Below are positions 17,442-25,143 of a stretch of DNA of 64,000 bases, piece after piece. The stretch is from positions 79,273-143,272 of the forward strand of contig NZ_JAGXJW010000015.1 of the NCBI RefSeq assembly GCF_019091135.1, in the 5' to 3' direction. Position numbers and translations under genes: made by a program. Numbering within the stretch: position 1 is the stretch's first letter; the number at the start of each line of letters is the position of its first letter. The notes under the pieces are model-generated. The model did no database searches, was not told the origin of the DNA, and worked only from the letters and a program-made list of their open reading frames with translations. The stretch comes from Cohnella sp. GbtcB17 (GTDB lineage Bacteria > Bacillota > Bacilli > Paenibacillales > Paenibacillaceae).

Positions 17442-18946
17442 GTACGGTTACCCTCTCCATGTCGATTACGCTTAGGCTGACGTCTCGGATTGCGACTGCC
17501 TATCACAGCAGGCCGTTGCTTCAGGACTCTCCAAGGCATTCGAAAAAACAAATCCTTGAAATTGCCCCAATTCAAAGGAGCGATCGGCAGCAAGTAAGGT
17601 ACGCCGAAGGAGCGGAGCGCGACGAGATGAAGGAGGAGCGGTATCATCCCGATAAGCACGCCGAACAAGCCGAACGAGCCCGCAAGCAGCATCAGCAGGA
17701 AACGCATCAAGCGAATAGCCGCCGACATCCCCAGCGCCGGAATGACGAAGCTCGCGATGGCGGTAAAAGATACGATGATGACCATCGCGCCCGACACCAG
17801 GCCGGCCTGGACGGCAGCTTGACCGAGCACGAGCGCGCCTACGATCGAAATGGCCGGTCCGATGACCCTGGGCATGCGTATGCCGGCCTCGCGGATGACT
17901 TCGAAGGTGAGCTCCATGAGCAGCGCCTCGAGCAGCGCAGGCAGCGGTATGCCTTCTCGCTGTGCGGCCAGACTGATCAGCATCGTCGTCGGTATCATCT
18001 CTTGCTGAAATGTCGTCACGGCGATATAAAGCGAAGGAAGGAGGAGACTGACGAAAAACGAAAAGAATCGGATCATGCGGACGAATGAGGCGATATCGTG
18101 TCGTTGATAGTAGTCCTCGCTCGACAGAAAGAACTTAAAAAAAGTGACGGGCAAAAGCAAAGCGAACGGCGTACCGTCGACGAGTACGGCGGCATGGCCT
18201 TCGAGCAGATAGGCGGAGACGGAGTCCGGCCGCTCCGTATTCTGAATTGTCGGAAAGGGCGTCCATGCCGTATCCTGGATTAATTCCTCGATATAGCCGC
18301 TCTCGAGGATGCTGTCGATATCGATCTTATCAAGACGACGGCGAAGCTCATCCAATATGACGGGCTGCACGATGCCGTGAATATAAACGACAGCGATTTT
18401 CGTTCGCGTATAGCGACCAAGGATACGATCCTCGATTCGCAAATCGGGCGTGCGAAGTCTTCTGCGTACCAGTGAAAGGTTGTCTGCCAGATTTTCCGTA
18501 AAGCCGTCTTTCGGTCCCCGAACGACCGTCTGGGAAGACGGCTCCTCGATGGAACGGGAGGGACCGCCGGGAATGGCCACAGACAGTCCGCCCGAGCGTC
18601 CGGCCCCGATAATGACGACTTCTCCGTTCAGCATCGCCTGAACGAGCGAATCCTCGGTTGCCGCATCCGCCAGTGCGCCGACAGGTACGCGAGAGGCAAG
18701 CGATGCCGCCAGATCGGAAGGATGGACAGCATCTTCCCGGGCTTCCGCCACGACCGCCTCCAGCAAGAATGCCAGCAAGCTTTTGTCCACCAATCCGTCG
18801 ATGTAGCAAACGGCATATTTATCAATCCTGTTCCGTTCGTCTTGAATAAGCCTGACAATAAAGTCCGAACTTCCCCCTAATCGGCAGCGAAGTTCTTCGA
18901 CGATGGAAGAAAGATCTCCGTTATCCAATCCGTCCAACTTTACCAT
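17438..18946 (-). CDS. Spore germination protein, GerAA type
   Basis: 502 residues, the normal length. A soluble N-terminal part of about 270 residues (with DRILGRYTRTKIAVVYIHGI and ESGYIEELI) precedes a membrane domain of five to six helices (TTFQQEMIPTTMLISLAAQR; LPALLEALLMELTFEVIREA; GQAAVQAGLVSGAM). These are the conserved blocks of the GerA family A subunit. It is the first gene of the A-C-B operon. The ATG at 18946 directly abuts AGAAAGG, so the TTG at 18937, nine bases from that site, may be the true start. Confidence 0.92.
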   Translation of the reverse strand: MVKLDGLDNGDLSSIVEELRCRLGGSSDFIVRLIQDERNRIDKYAVCYIDGLVDKSLLAFLLEAVVAEAREDAVHPSDLAASLASRVPVGALADAATEDSLVQAMLNGEVVIIGAGRSGGLSVAIPGGPSRSIEEPSSQTVVRGPKDGFTENLADNLSLVRRRLRTPDLRIEDRILGRYTRTKIAVVYIHGIVQPVILDELRRRLDKIDIDSILESGYIEELIQDTAWTPFPTIQNTERPDSVSAYLLEGHAAVLVDGTPFALLLPVTFFKFFLSSEDYYQRHDIASFVRMIRFFSFFVSLLLPSLYIAVTTFQQEMIPTTMLISLAAQREGIPLPALLEALLMELTFEVIREAGIRMPRVIGPAISIVGALVLGQAAVQAGLVSGAMVIIVSFTAIASFVIPALGMSAAIRLMRFLLMLLAGSFGLFGVLIGMIPLLLHLVALRSFGVPYLLPIAPLNWGNFKDLFFRMPWRVLKQRPAVIGSRNPRRQPKRNRHGEGNRT

Positions 18947-19064
18947 CCTTTCTAACCCGAACCGCCGAACATCATTAAGTTGTCCAATATTCCCGTATTT
19001 AACCTGTCGCGCAAATTGTACCTAATTTGACTTGGCTGTCTTTTATGAACCTGAAGAGTCGGTA

Positions 19065-19070
19065 TATAAT
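19065..19070 (+). promoter_or_regulatory. -10 box for the PAS protein gene
   Basis: A perfect TATAAT lies 34 bases before the ATG at 19104; no good -35 is visible. Its position rules out the ATG at 19077 as the translation start. The region 18947-19064 between the divergent germination operon and this gene shows no other clear signal. Confidence 0.45.
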
Positions 19071-19103
19071 TAGCCTATGCAATTAACCAGAGGGCGGAAA
19101 AAC

Positions 19104-19787
19104 ATGCTGTTAAATAACGTGCTTTCATCGCAAGACCTTTTTCAAAGCTACTTCGAGCACCATCCGGACGGACAGCTTCTCATCGATGCCGAGGGCCGCA
19201 TTCGGCAGGCCAACACGGCGATCCTGTCGATGCTGGCGTTCGAGCGGGAAGAGCTGCTGCAGACGTCCCTGGATCGATACATCGACCCCGCCGGCGCGAT
19301 CGGGTTCGGCGACAGCCGCATGGCCGCTTCGAAGCTCGAATGCAGCGCTCGTCATTCTCAGGGACATTTGATCGAGGTCAGGCTCACCTGCGTGCCGCTT
19401 CGAAGCGACGAACCGCAGGCCGGCTGGCTCATCACCATCGAGAAGCTGGAGCGTCCCCGGTATATCGTCTCCGTCTTTTCGCCGGACGGCGTATTTACGT
19501 ACATATCGCCGTCGGTCACCGCGCTGCTCGGCTATTTGCCGGAAGAAGTCATAGGCAAGCCCGCGGCGGCGTTTAACCCGCCGGAGGAAATCATGAGGCT
19601 GGTCGAATTCCGCGGCCTCTCGTATATTCAGCGCGATTCGGTACGGTTTGTCGGGCGGGTTCGCCACAAGAACGGCGAATACCGTCTGTACGAGACGACG
19701 TCCGAATACGTTCGGGACGAAGCCGGGGAGATCGTCCAGACGATCTGCATCGGGCGCGACATTACAGGTGTTCGGCCAGTGGATTAG
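19104..19787 (+). CDS. PAS-domain protein without an output domain
   Basis: 227 residues. Two PAS domains are visible: residues about 10-110 (FEHHPDGQLLIDAEGRIRQA, then AILSMLAFEREELLQT) and about 115-225 (VSVFSPDGVFTYISPSVTAL, LGYLPEEVIGK, then a PAC-like end with GEYRLYETTSEYVRDEAGE). Nothing follows the second PAS: no kinase, GGDEF or HTH. It is cytoplasmic and probably a sensory or adaptor protein that works through a partner. The next gene starts 25 bases after the stop, so the PAS protein and the large unknown protein probably share a transcript. The ligand is unknown. The start is set by the -10 box at 19065. Confidence 0.8.
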   Translation: MLLNNVLSSQDLFQSYFEHHPDGQLLIDAEGRIRQANTAILSMLAFEREELLQTSLDRYIDPAGAIGFGDSRMAASKLECSARHSQGHLIEVRLTCVPLRSDEPQAGWLITIEKLERPRYIVSVFSPDGVFTYISPSVTALLGYLPEEVIGKPAAAFNPPEEIMRLVEFRGLSYIQRDSVRFVGRVRHKNGEYRLYETTSEYVRDEAGEIVQTICIGRDITGVRPVD

Positions 19788-19812
19788 CGGAGATACGCAG
19801 GGGAGGTCACAG

Positions 19813-21606
19813 ATGATGTTCGATCGTGCGAACAAACCGTCCGCGCGGATATCGCTGCAGCGAACGGCCCAAGCGGGTCCTGTTAGAGGCGATACCGATC
19901 GCTTGAAAGCCGCAAGCCATCTGCCCCGGCTGCAGCAAGCGGTCGGCAATCGCGGATTGCTTGGCATGCTGCGCGGCGTCGACGTGCCGACTTCGGCGAA
20001 TGTACGTTCGCAAGGCGCCGCCGATCCGGTTGCGCAGGGGAAGTTCGTGACGGAATCGGGGGAAGCGGACAACGGCGAAGAAGAGCGTATCGCGCAGCTG
20101 CTCCGTACATTTATGGAGTGGAAGCGCGACGATATGGATATGACCGCGCTGTACGATCCGATCTTGAGGGACTTTGAAGCGAATCGAACGAAAAACGAGT
20201 CGGTGTCGCTGACCGGCTGGATGGCCAAACACAGCGGCGCGCTCACGGCCGCGGAGGAAATGCTCCGCACACGCAGCACGGGCGAGCCTCAGGGCGGCAT
20301 GGAAATCGAAGGAGACGCCAAAGTCCTGCCTCAAAAGCGAAAGCGCAAAGAAAGCGCAGGAAGATCCGACAATAAAAAGCGAAAGCTGGATGTCGACGTC
20401 AAACCGAAGAAAACGATATATTCCTCGGATGTCGAGGAGAGCAGCGACGACGAAACGACGGAGCTGGACGCCAAGCAGAAGCTTCAAATTTTGATGAATC
20501 TGACGGCCTCCAATATGGATATCCTCCGCTCTGCGTTTTTGGAATCGACAAAAGACGAGCATCGGTTCGACGAGCCGCTTCACCGGAAAATTTATTCGGC
20601 CGACCGCAGCAGCAATGTTCCTAAAATCGCGGATTTGTCGACCCAAGATTATTTTTATATTGGCGAACAGCGGCTTCGAATTGGGGATAGCACCGGCCAC
20701 TTTATTCAAGCCGGAGGCAATGCGGAGACGCGAGGCAAAACGATCAAGGAACCGCCCCCCGATTACGACAAGCTTGTCGAAGCCATGTTGAATATGGCCA
20801 AGGATCCAAGCGCGGCCTCCCTGTATAAGCTGGCGACGGGCGCCGACCTGGACGACAAAGAGAAATTCGAGGACCGTGAGCTGGCGGCGATTATGCTGTA
20901 CTATCTGAATCACAACGTATCGAAGTCGCATACCGTCCGAAGCAATCTGACCGAGCATCTTCAAAAGTTCGTGAGCGTCGTGGGCATCTCCGAGCTGACG
21001 CGCAGCTTTGAGGCCGGCGGCTCATCCAGCTATTCGGCGGAGACGCTCGTCAAGATGATGCTGAAGTGTGTCATCGACGGCACGGTATCCTCTTTGCAGG
21101 CCGTCTTCTACGAAGGAAACGGCGGCATGGACAGTCTGTTCCTAGGCGCGCCAAGCGCCGAGCGCAGCAAAGATGGGCTCGGCGGGGCAACGGTACTGCG
21201 GAATCCGTTCGCCTACGAGGAAAATCTCGAACGCCAGATGAGTCCTACGCCACACAATAAAAAAGCGTTCAAAGCGCTGCTGAACGCCGTGAGCTCCGGT
21301 TCGAAGACCGAGCTTAAACCGATTGACGAAAAAGAGAAGGCACGATTGAGAGAGGACAAACAAGCGCGCCAGCTGAAAGTGGTTCGAAGGCTGATTCAAA
21401 CGATCCAAAAGACGAAGATGCCAAAAAGCGTGTTTGCGTTGAACGATTTTTTGAACGATGCCAACGGTACGCTGGGCAAGCTGTCGAAGCGTCTGAAGGG
21501 ATATACCAAAACGTACGCGGACAATCCAGAAGCGCTGGCCCTCATCCGAAAAGGCTGGAAGGCGTTGGCCGCCAAGAAGCGGGAGGCGCAGAACATCAAG
21601 TTTTAA
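19813..21606 (+). CDS. Putative secreted/injected effector-like protein of unknown function
   Basis: 597 residues, no signal peptide, no transmembrane segment. Residues 15-53 (ISLQRTA, then LPRLQQAVGNRGLLGML) resemble the LQ-x-GNR-x-LL leader common in proteins associated with extracellular contractile injection systems and DUF4157-type polymorphic proteins. Residues 173-192 hold a bipartite basic cluster, KRKRK at 175-179 and KKRK at 188-191, separated by eight residues, with a Ser/Asp/Glu tract (SSDVEESSDDETTELD) about 20 residues later; this mimics a eukaryotic nuclear localisation signal with casein-kinase sites. The remaining 370 residues are helix-rich and unrecognised. GGGAGG lies 6-9 bases before tandem ATGs at 19813/19816. 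It follows the PAS gene by 25 bases. Effector function is inference. Confidence 0.7.
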   Translation: MMFDRANKPSARISLQRTAQAGPVRGDTDRLKAASHLPRLQQAVGNRGLLGMLRGVDVPTSANVRSQGAADPVAQGKFVTESGEADNGEEERIAQLLRTFMEWKRDDMDMTALYDPILRDFEANRTKNESVSLTGWMAKHSGALTAAEEMLRTRSTGEPQGGMEIEGDAKVLPQKRKRKESAGRSDNKKRKLDVDVKPKKTIYSSDVEESSDDETTELDAKQKLQILMNLTASNMDILRSAFLESTKDEHRFDEPLHRKIYSADRSSNVPKIADLSTQDYFYIGEQRLRIGDSTGHFIQAGGNAETRGKTIKEPPPDYDKLVEAMLNMAKDPSAASLYKLATGADLDDKEKFEDRELAAIMLYYLNHNVSKSHTVRSNLTEHLQKFVSVVGISELTRSFEAGGSSSYSAETLVKMMLKCVIDGTVSSLQAVFYEGNGGMDSLFLGAPSAERSKDGLGGATVLRNPFAYEENLERQMSPTPHNKKAFKALLNAVSSGSKTELKPIDEKEKARLREDKQARQLKVVRRLIQTIQKTKMPKSVFALNDFLNDANGTLGKLSKRLKGYTKTYADNPEALALIRKGWKALAAKKREAQNIKF

Positions 21607-21794
21607 CGATTGCCTGTCCGAGCTTCGACGTGGGATCCGAAGGAACCTCGGAGCCCATTGTTCGCCGCAGGCTTTTTCATAGCCCTCATGCAAGAATTAA
21701 CTTTCGAAGCATACCGGTATATGAGGCCAAGACGGCAAAGATGAAGACGAATAGGATAGGAGGGACTTGAGACAAATCGGAGGGGAAGCCGGCG

Positions 21795-22520
21795 ATGGTT
21801 CGACGCATATCGAGCAAGTGGGCGAAAACGAATGCAATAAGACGTAATCGAGAGGTAGCGCGGCACTTGCCGGAAACTTCAAAATTGACGGCCGATCACT
21901 TAAAGCGCATGCTTGATCGCTACAAGATGGTGTATGTCAAACCCGACCGCGGCTCCTACGGCAATGGCGTGATGCGGGTCGAAAAGAGCGGCGCGGGCTA
22001 TCGCTATCAGGCAGGCCGCAAAATCGTCAAGTTTCGCCGTTTCGAAGCTTTATTCGGCGCGTTGCGCCGGTTAACGCGAGGAAAAACGTATTTGGTTCAA
22101 AAAGGCATTCATCTGCTTCGCTATCGCGGCAACCGCTTCGACCTGCGCGTCATGACCCAGCTTTCCCCGAAAAAGCGTTGGGAAACGACCGGCATCATCG
22201 GCCGGGCGGCCGCCAAGGGCAAAATCGTCACCAACTATCACAATGGCGGCAAGGTATATACAGCGGAAACGCTGTTAAAGCCGCACACAACGAATGTACA
22301 TGCACAGCTTAAGTCGCTGGCCCGGCTCGGCGTTCAAACGGGACGCTCGCTTCGAAAATCGTTTCCAGGCATTTCGGAAATCGGGCTCGATATCGCGATG
22401 GACAAATCGCTCAAGCCTTGGATTCTCGAGGTGAACACCAAGCCGGACCCCTATATTTTCCTTAAGCACCCAAACCGCGCGATTTTCAACAAAATCAGAC
22501 GTTACCAAACCGCTCGCTAA
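21795..22520 (+). CDS. YheC/YheD-family ATP-grasp protein (endospore coat-associated)
   Basis: 241 residues, consisting essentially of the ATP-grasp domain: YVKPDRGSYGNGVMRVE (ATP-binding lysine and glycine loop), TYLVQKGIHLLRYRGNRFDL, and ISEIGLDIAMD ... WILEVNTKPDP (metal-binding acidic and Asn residues). Family members are associated with the spore coat in Bacillus and are expected to ligate a carboxylate to an amine, but the substrate is not known to me. It is shorter than the paralogue at 35166, lacking the N-terminal domain. GGAGGGGAAG precedes the ATG by 8 bases. Its stop overlaps the stop of the convergent chrA by 4 bases. Confidence 0.87.
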   Translation: MVRRISSKWAKTNAIRRNREVARHLPETSKLTADHLKRMLDRYKMVYVKPDRGSYGNGVMRVEKSGAGYRYQAGRKIVKFRRFEALFGALRRLTRGKTYLVQKGIHLLRYRGNRFDLRVMTQLSPKKRWETTGIIGRAAAKGKIVTNYHNGGKVYTAETLLKPHTTNVHAQLKSLARLGVQTGRSLRKSFPGISEIGLDIAMDKSLKPWILEVNTKPDPYIFLKHPNRAIFNKIRRYQTAR

Positions 22521-23761
22521 ATGAATAAATGCTGAGTCAGCAGTCCGCCGGCGGCGCCCAGCACCACGACTATCCAGGGAGGCGACTTCCAGAAAACGAG
22601 CAGCACGAACAAGAGGGCGGCGAGCGCAAAATCCGCAGGGGATAAAATCGCCGTCGTCCACAGCGGATTGTAAAGCGCAGCCAGCAAAATGCCGACGACC
22701 GCCGCATTTATGCCGACCAGAGCGCCTTGAACCCGCGCGCTGCTACGGAGCGAGATCCAGAAAGGCAGCGCGCCGACGACGAGCAGGAAGGCCGGCAAAA
22801 AGATGGCCAAGGTCGCGATAATCGCACCCGTTATCCCGCTTGTCATCGCGCCCAAATAAGAGGCAAACGTAAAAAGCGGGCCCGGAACGGCTTGTGCGGC
22901 GCCATATCCCGCCAGAAAGTCTTCTTTGCCGACCCAGCCGGAGGGAACGACTTCTTGCTCCAGCAGCGGCAGCACGACATGGCCGCCGCCGAATACGAGG
23001 GAGCCGGATCTATAAAAGCTGTCGAATAAGGCGAGCCCCTCCGAAGGGTAAAGACTTTGCAGCAGCGGCAAAACGATCAGCAGTCCGAAATACGCAGCCA
23101 GACACGCATAAGCGACGCTTCGGCGAATCGGGACGGCGAGCAGGGGCGCTTGCTCTGCCGCCGATTTGCGGTACATCCATAATCCTGCGAGCGCCGCTGC
23201 CGCGATGATCAGCACTTGGCTGAGCACGGATTGCCACAACAACGCTACCGATGCCGCGATGACGGCCAGGGTAGCTCTTTTTTTATCCGGCGCCAATTTT
23301 TGACCCATGCCGAGGACGGCTTGCGCGACTATAGCGACTGCGACGAGCTTGAGCCCGTGGATCCAGCCTGCCTGGCCGATATCCATGCCCTTCATTAACG
23401 TTGCAAACACGACTAGCGCAACGACGGATGGAAGCGTAAAGCCGCACCACGCTACCAGTCCGCCCAGCAAGCCGGCGCGAATGACACCGATGCCGATGCC
23501 GACCTGGCTGCTCGCGGGCCCGGGCAAAAATTGACAGAGCGCCACGAGGTCCGCATAGCTTTTTTCATCCAGCCAGCGGCGCTTGCGTATGTACTCATTA
23601 TGGAAATACCCGAGATGGGCGATCGGGCCGCCGAACGAAGTCAGACCGAGCTTCGCAGATACCGCAAGAACTTCAGGCAGCGCACGCCATCCGGATGGAG
23701 AACGCCGCTGATCGGGCGCCAATTCGTTCGTGTTCACTTGCCGTGGTACCTCCTTCGCCAT
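22517..23761 (-). CDS. chrA: Chromate transporter, two-domain CHR family
   Basis: 414 residues with two homologous CHR domains: the first has LTSFGGPIAHLGYFHNEYI and CQFLPGPASSQVGIGIG, the second has SLVFGGGHVVLPLLEQEVV and YGAAQAVPGPLFTFASYLG. The FGGP and PGP motifs are diagnostic. ChrA exports chromate (taken up as a sulfate analogue) and gives chromate tolerance. It is divergent from an ArsR/CadC-like repressor at 23946, which may control it. About ten to twelve transmembrane helices are seen. It ends against YheC/D with a 4-base overlap and no terminator between. Confidence 0.92.
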   Translation of the reverse strand: MAKEVPRQVNTNELAPDQRRSPSGWRALPEVLAVSAKLGLTSFGGPIAHLGYFHNEYIRKRRWLDEKSYADLVALCQFLPGPASSQVGIGIGVIRAGLLGGLVAWCGFTLPSVVALVVFATLMKGMDIGQAGWIHGLKLVAVAIVAQAVLGMGQKLAPDKKRATLAVIAASVALLWQSVLSQVLIIAAAALAGLWMYRKSAAEQAPLLAVPIRRSVAYACLAAYFGLLIVLPLLQSLYPSEGLALFDSFYRSGSLVFGGGHVVLPLLEQEVVPSGWVGKEDFLAGYGAAQAVPGPLFTFASYLGAMTSGITGAIIATLAIFLPAFLLVVGALPFWISLRSSARVQGALVGINAAVVGILLAALYNPLWTTAILSPADFALAALLFVLLVFWKSPPWIVVVLGAAGGLLTQHLFI

Positions 23762-23905
23762 AGATTAAGCAGTCGTATGTAAACCTTGTTTTCCATCGAT
23801 TCTATTGTCCACGATGGTTGCGCTTTCCGTCTACATCGGATGAAGAACAAACCGGTCTTAACCGGGAGGCTAATCGTAATCTTTTCTAATTACTTGGCTG
23901 TCTGG

Positions 23906-23911
23906 TATAAT
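23906..23911 (+). promoter_or_regulatory. -10 box of the ArsR-family gene
   Basis: TATAAT lies 35 bases before the ATG at 23946, in the 184-base divergent region shared with chrA. The -35 is weak. It excludes the ATG at 23910 as the start. Confidence 0.45.
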
Positions 23912-23945
23912 GAATCATCGCTTACGGAAGAAACGAGGTGCCGGA

Positions 23946-24311
23946 ATGCAGCAGCCGATCGCGGAAGATTGCGAAGTGTCGTGCGGCGGTTCGGAAGCCG
24001 ATCTGGCTCGAATCAAGGCGGAGATGATCCGCGAACCGCTCATTCAAGATATCGCAGAATGGTTCAAAGCGCTCAGCGATCCGACGAGGGTCAAAATCAT
24101 TAGCGCGCTCATGGGACGCGAGCTGTGCGTTCACGATTTGTCGGAGCTCCTGGAAATGGGACAATCGGCCGTGTCGCACCAGCTGAGATACTTAAGGAAC
24201 CTGCGCATGGTCAAACGGCGAAAAGCCGGAAAAACCGTCTATTACTCCCTGGACGACTCGCATATCGAGGAGATCATTCAGGTGACGCTGGAGCATTTGA
24301 AGCACAAATAA
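23946..24311 (+). CDS. ArsR/SmtB-family repressor, CadC-like metal site
   Basis: 121 residues with the winged helix of ArsR repressors (WFKALSDPTRVKIISAL; SAVSHQLRYLRNLRMVKRR; KTVYYSLDD). A possible soft-metal site is formed by Cys9 and Cys13 in the N-terminal arm and by Cys61 and His63 in ELCVHDL, the position of the ELCVCD motif of CadC; one CadC cysteine is His here. Such proteins leave DNA when metal binds. GAGGTG precedes the ATG at 23946. It is divergent from chrA, an unusual partner for a cation-type sensor, so the signal could be Cd, Zn, Pb or redox stress from chromate (inference). Confidence 0.88.
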   Translation: MQQPIAEDCEVSCGGSEADLARIKAEMIREPLIQDIAEWFKALSDPTRVKIISALMGRELCVHDLSELLEMGQSAVSHQLRYLRNLRMVKRRKAGKTVYYSLDDSHIEEIIQVTLEHLKHK

Positions 24312-24322
24312 TCAGGTAGGGG

Positions 24323-24372
24323 GCTCGTACCGTGCAGGGAATCGTAATTTCCTGCACGGTACGAGCTTTTCG
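24323..24372 (+). terminator. Terminator of the ArsR-family gene
   Basis: GCTCGTACCGTGCAGG pairs perfectly with CCTGCACGGTACGAGC around a 12-base loop and is followed by TTTTCGTTT. Confidence 0.9.
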
Positions 24373-24445
24373 TTTGTAACAGAGCGATGTACGTTCAAGG
24401 TTCAAGTTTTATGGATCAGGAAGCGAAGTTCGGATTAAATTCGTT

Positions 24446-24474
24446 TTGCAATTTGAAAGTAAATCGTATATTAT
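24446..24474 (+). promoter_or_regulatory. Sigma-A-type promoter of the Rrf2 gene
   Basis: TTGCAA (24446-24451) and TATTAT (24469-24474) are spaced by exactly 17 bases, 50 bases upstream of the GTG start. Confidence 0.6.
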
Positions 24475-24523
24475 GGATATCAAAGGTCTTTATTAACCAT
24501 ATTCTTGGGGGGGAGGGGGAACC

Positions 24524-25009
24524 GTGCAGTTCTCCAAAAGCACAGATTATGCCCTACATTCCTTAATTCATCTGGGAAACTCGGAGCGTTGCAACAACGT
24601 CGGGATCAAGGAATTATCGGCGGAGCTTGGCGTTTCCGAAAGCTATTTATCCAAAATCATGTCTAAGCTGAGGCGGGATGGAATCGTACGTGCAGTGCCA
24701 GGGGTGAACGGCGGTTACGAGCTTGCACGGCCGGCGGATCAGATCACGTTTCTTGATGTGATTCAAGTAATTGAAGGCAGACAAAAGTTGTTCGAATGTT
24801 CCAATTCGAGTTCGCGGCAGCATCGATTGTTAGCGGAAGAGGGACCGGCACTGCGGGATCCGAAACGTCCAGAAAAAAACGACTGTTTGGTTGAAAAAGT
24901 GATGTACGGCGCTGAGCAGCATTTATACCAATACCTGAGGGAACAAACGGTCCAGTCGGTACTGGATAATGCTTTCAAGCGTTGTACCCATGGGGCAAAC
25001 AAGAATTGA
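24524..25009 (+). CDS. Rrf2-family transcriptional regulator
   Basis: 161 residues. The N-terminus is a typical Rrf2 winged helix: MQFSKSTDYALHSLIHL, LSAELGVSESYLSKIMSKL, and GIVRAVPGVNGGYELARP. The C-terminal part has scattered cysteines (FECSN; NDCLVEK; KRCTHG), but not the compact C-x5-C-x7-C of IscR/NsrR; ligands for an iron-sulfur cluster are possible but not evident. The GTG start has a long purine-rich ribosome site. It is followed after 134 bases by a DHA2 exporter on the same strand, whose expression it probably controls, as YwnA-like regulators do for neighbouring genes. Confidence 0.87.
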   Translation: MQFSKSTDYALHSLIHLGNSERCNNVGIKELSAELGVSESYLSKIMSKLRRDGIVRAVPGVNGGYELARPADQITFLDVIQVIEGRQKLFECSNSSSRQHRLLAEEGPALRDPKRPEKNDCLVEKVMYGAEQHLYQYLREQTVQSVLDNAFKRCTHGANKN

Positions 25010-25143
25010 TACGTGTCTTGCGCTTTAATTGTGGATATTATAGATCGATTAAGGACTCGATAAACCATTATATAGTTTGATGGGCGCATTTGTCGCTGCG
25101 GTCATAAACAATGAGCTAAAAACAGAGGCTTGGGGGAGAAAAA

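Noticed and set aside
19077..19079. ATG at 19077 as start of the PAS gene
   Set aside because: The TATAAT at 19065 would place the transcript start at or after it; ATG 19104 fits better.
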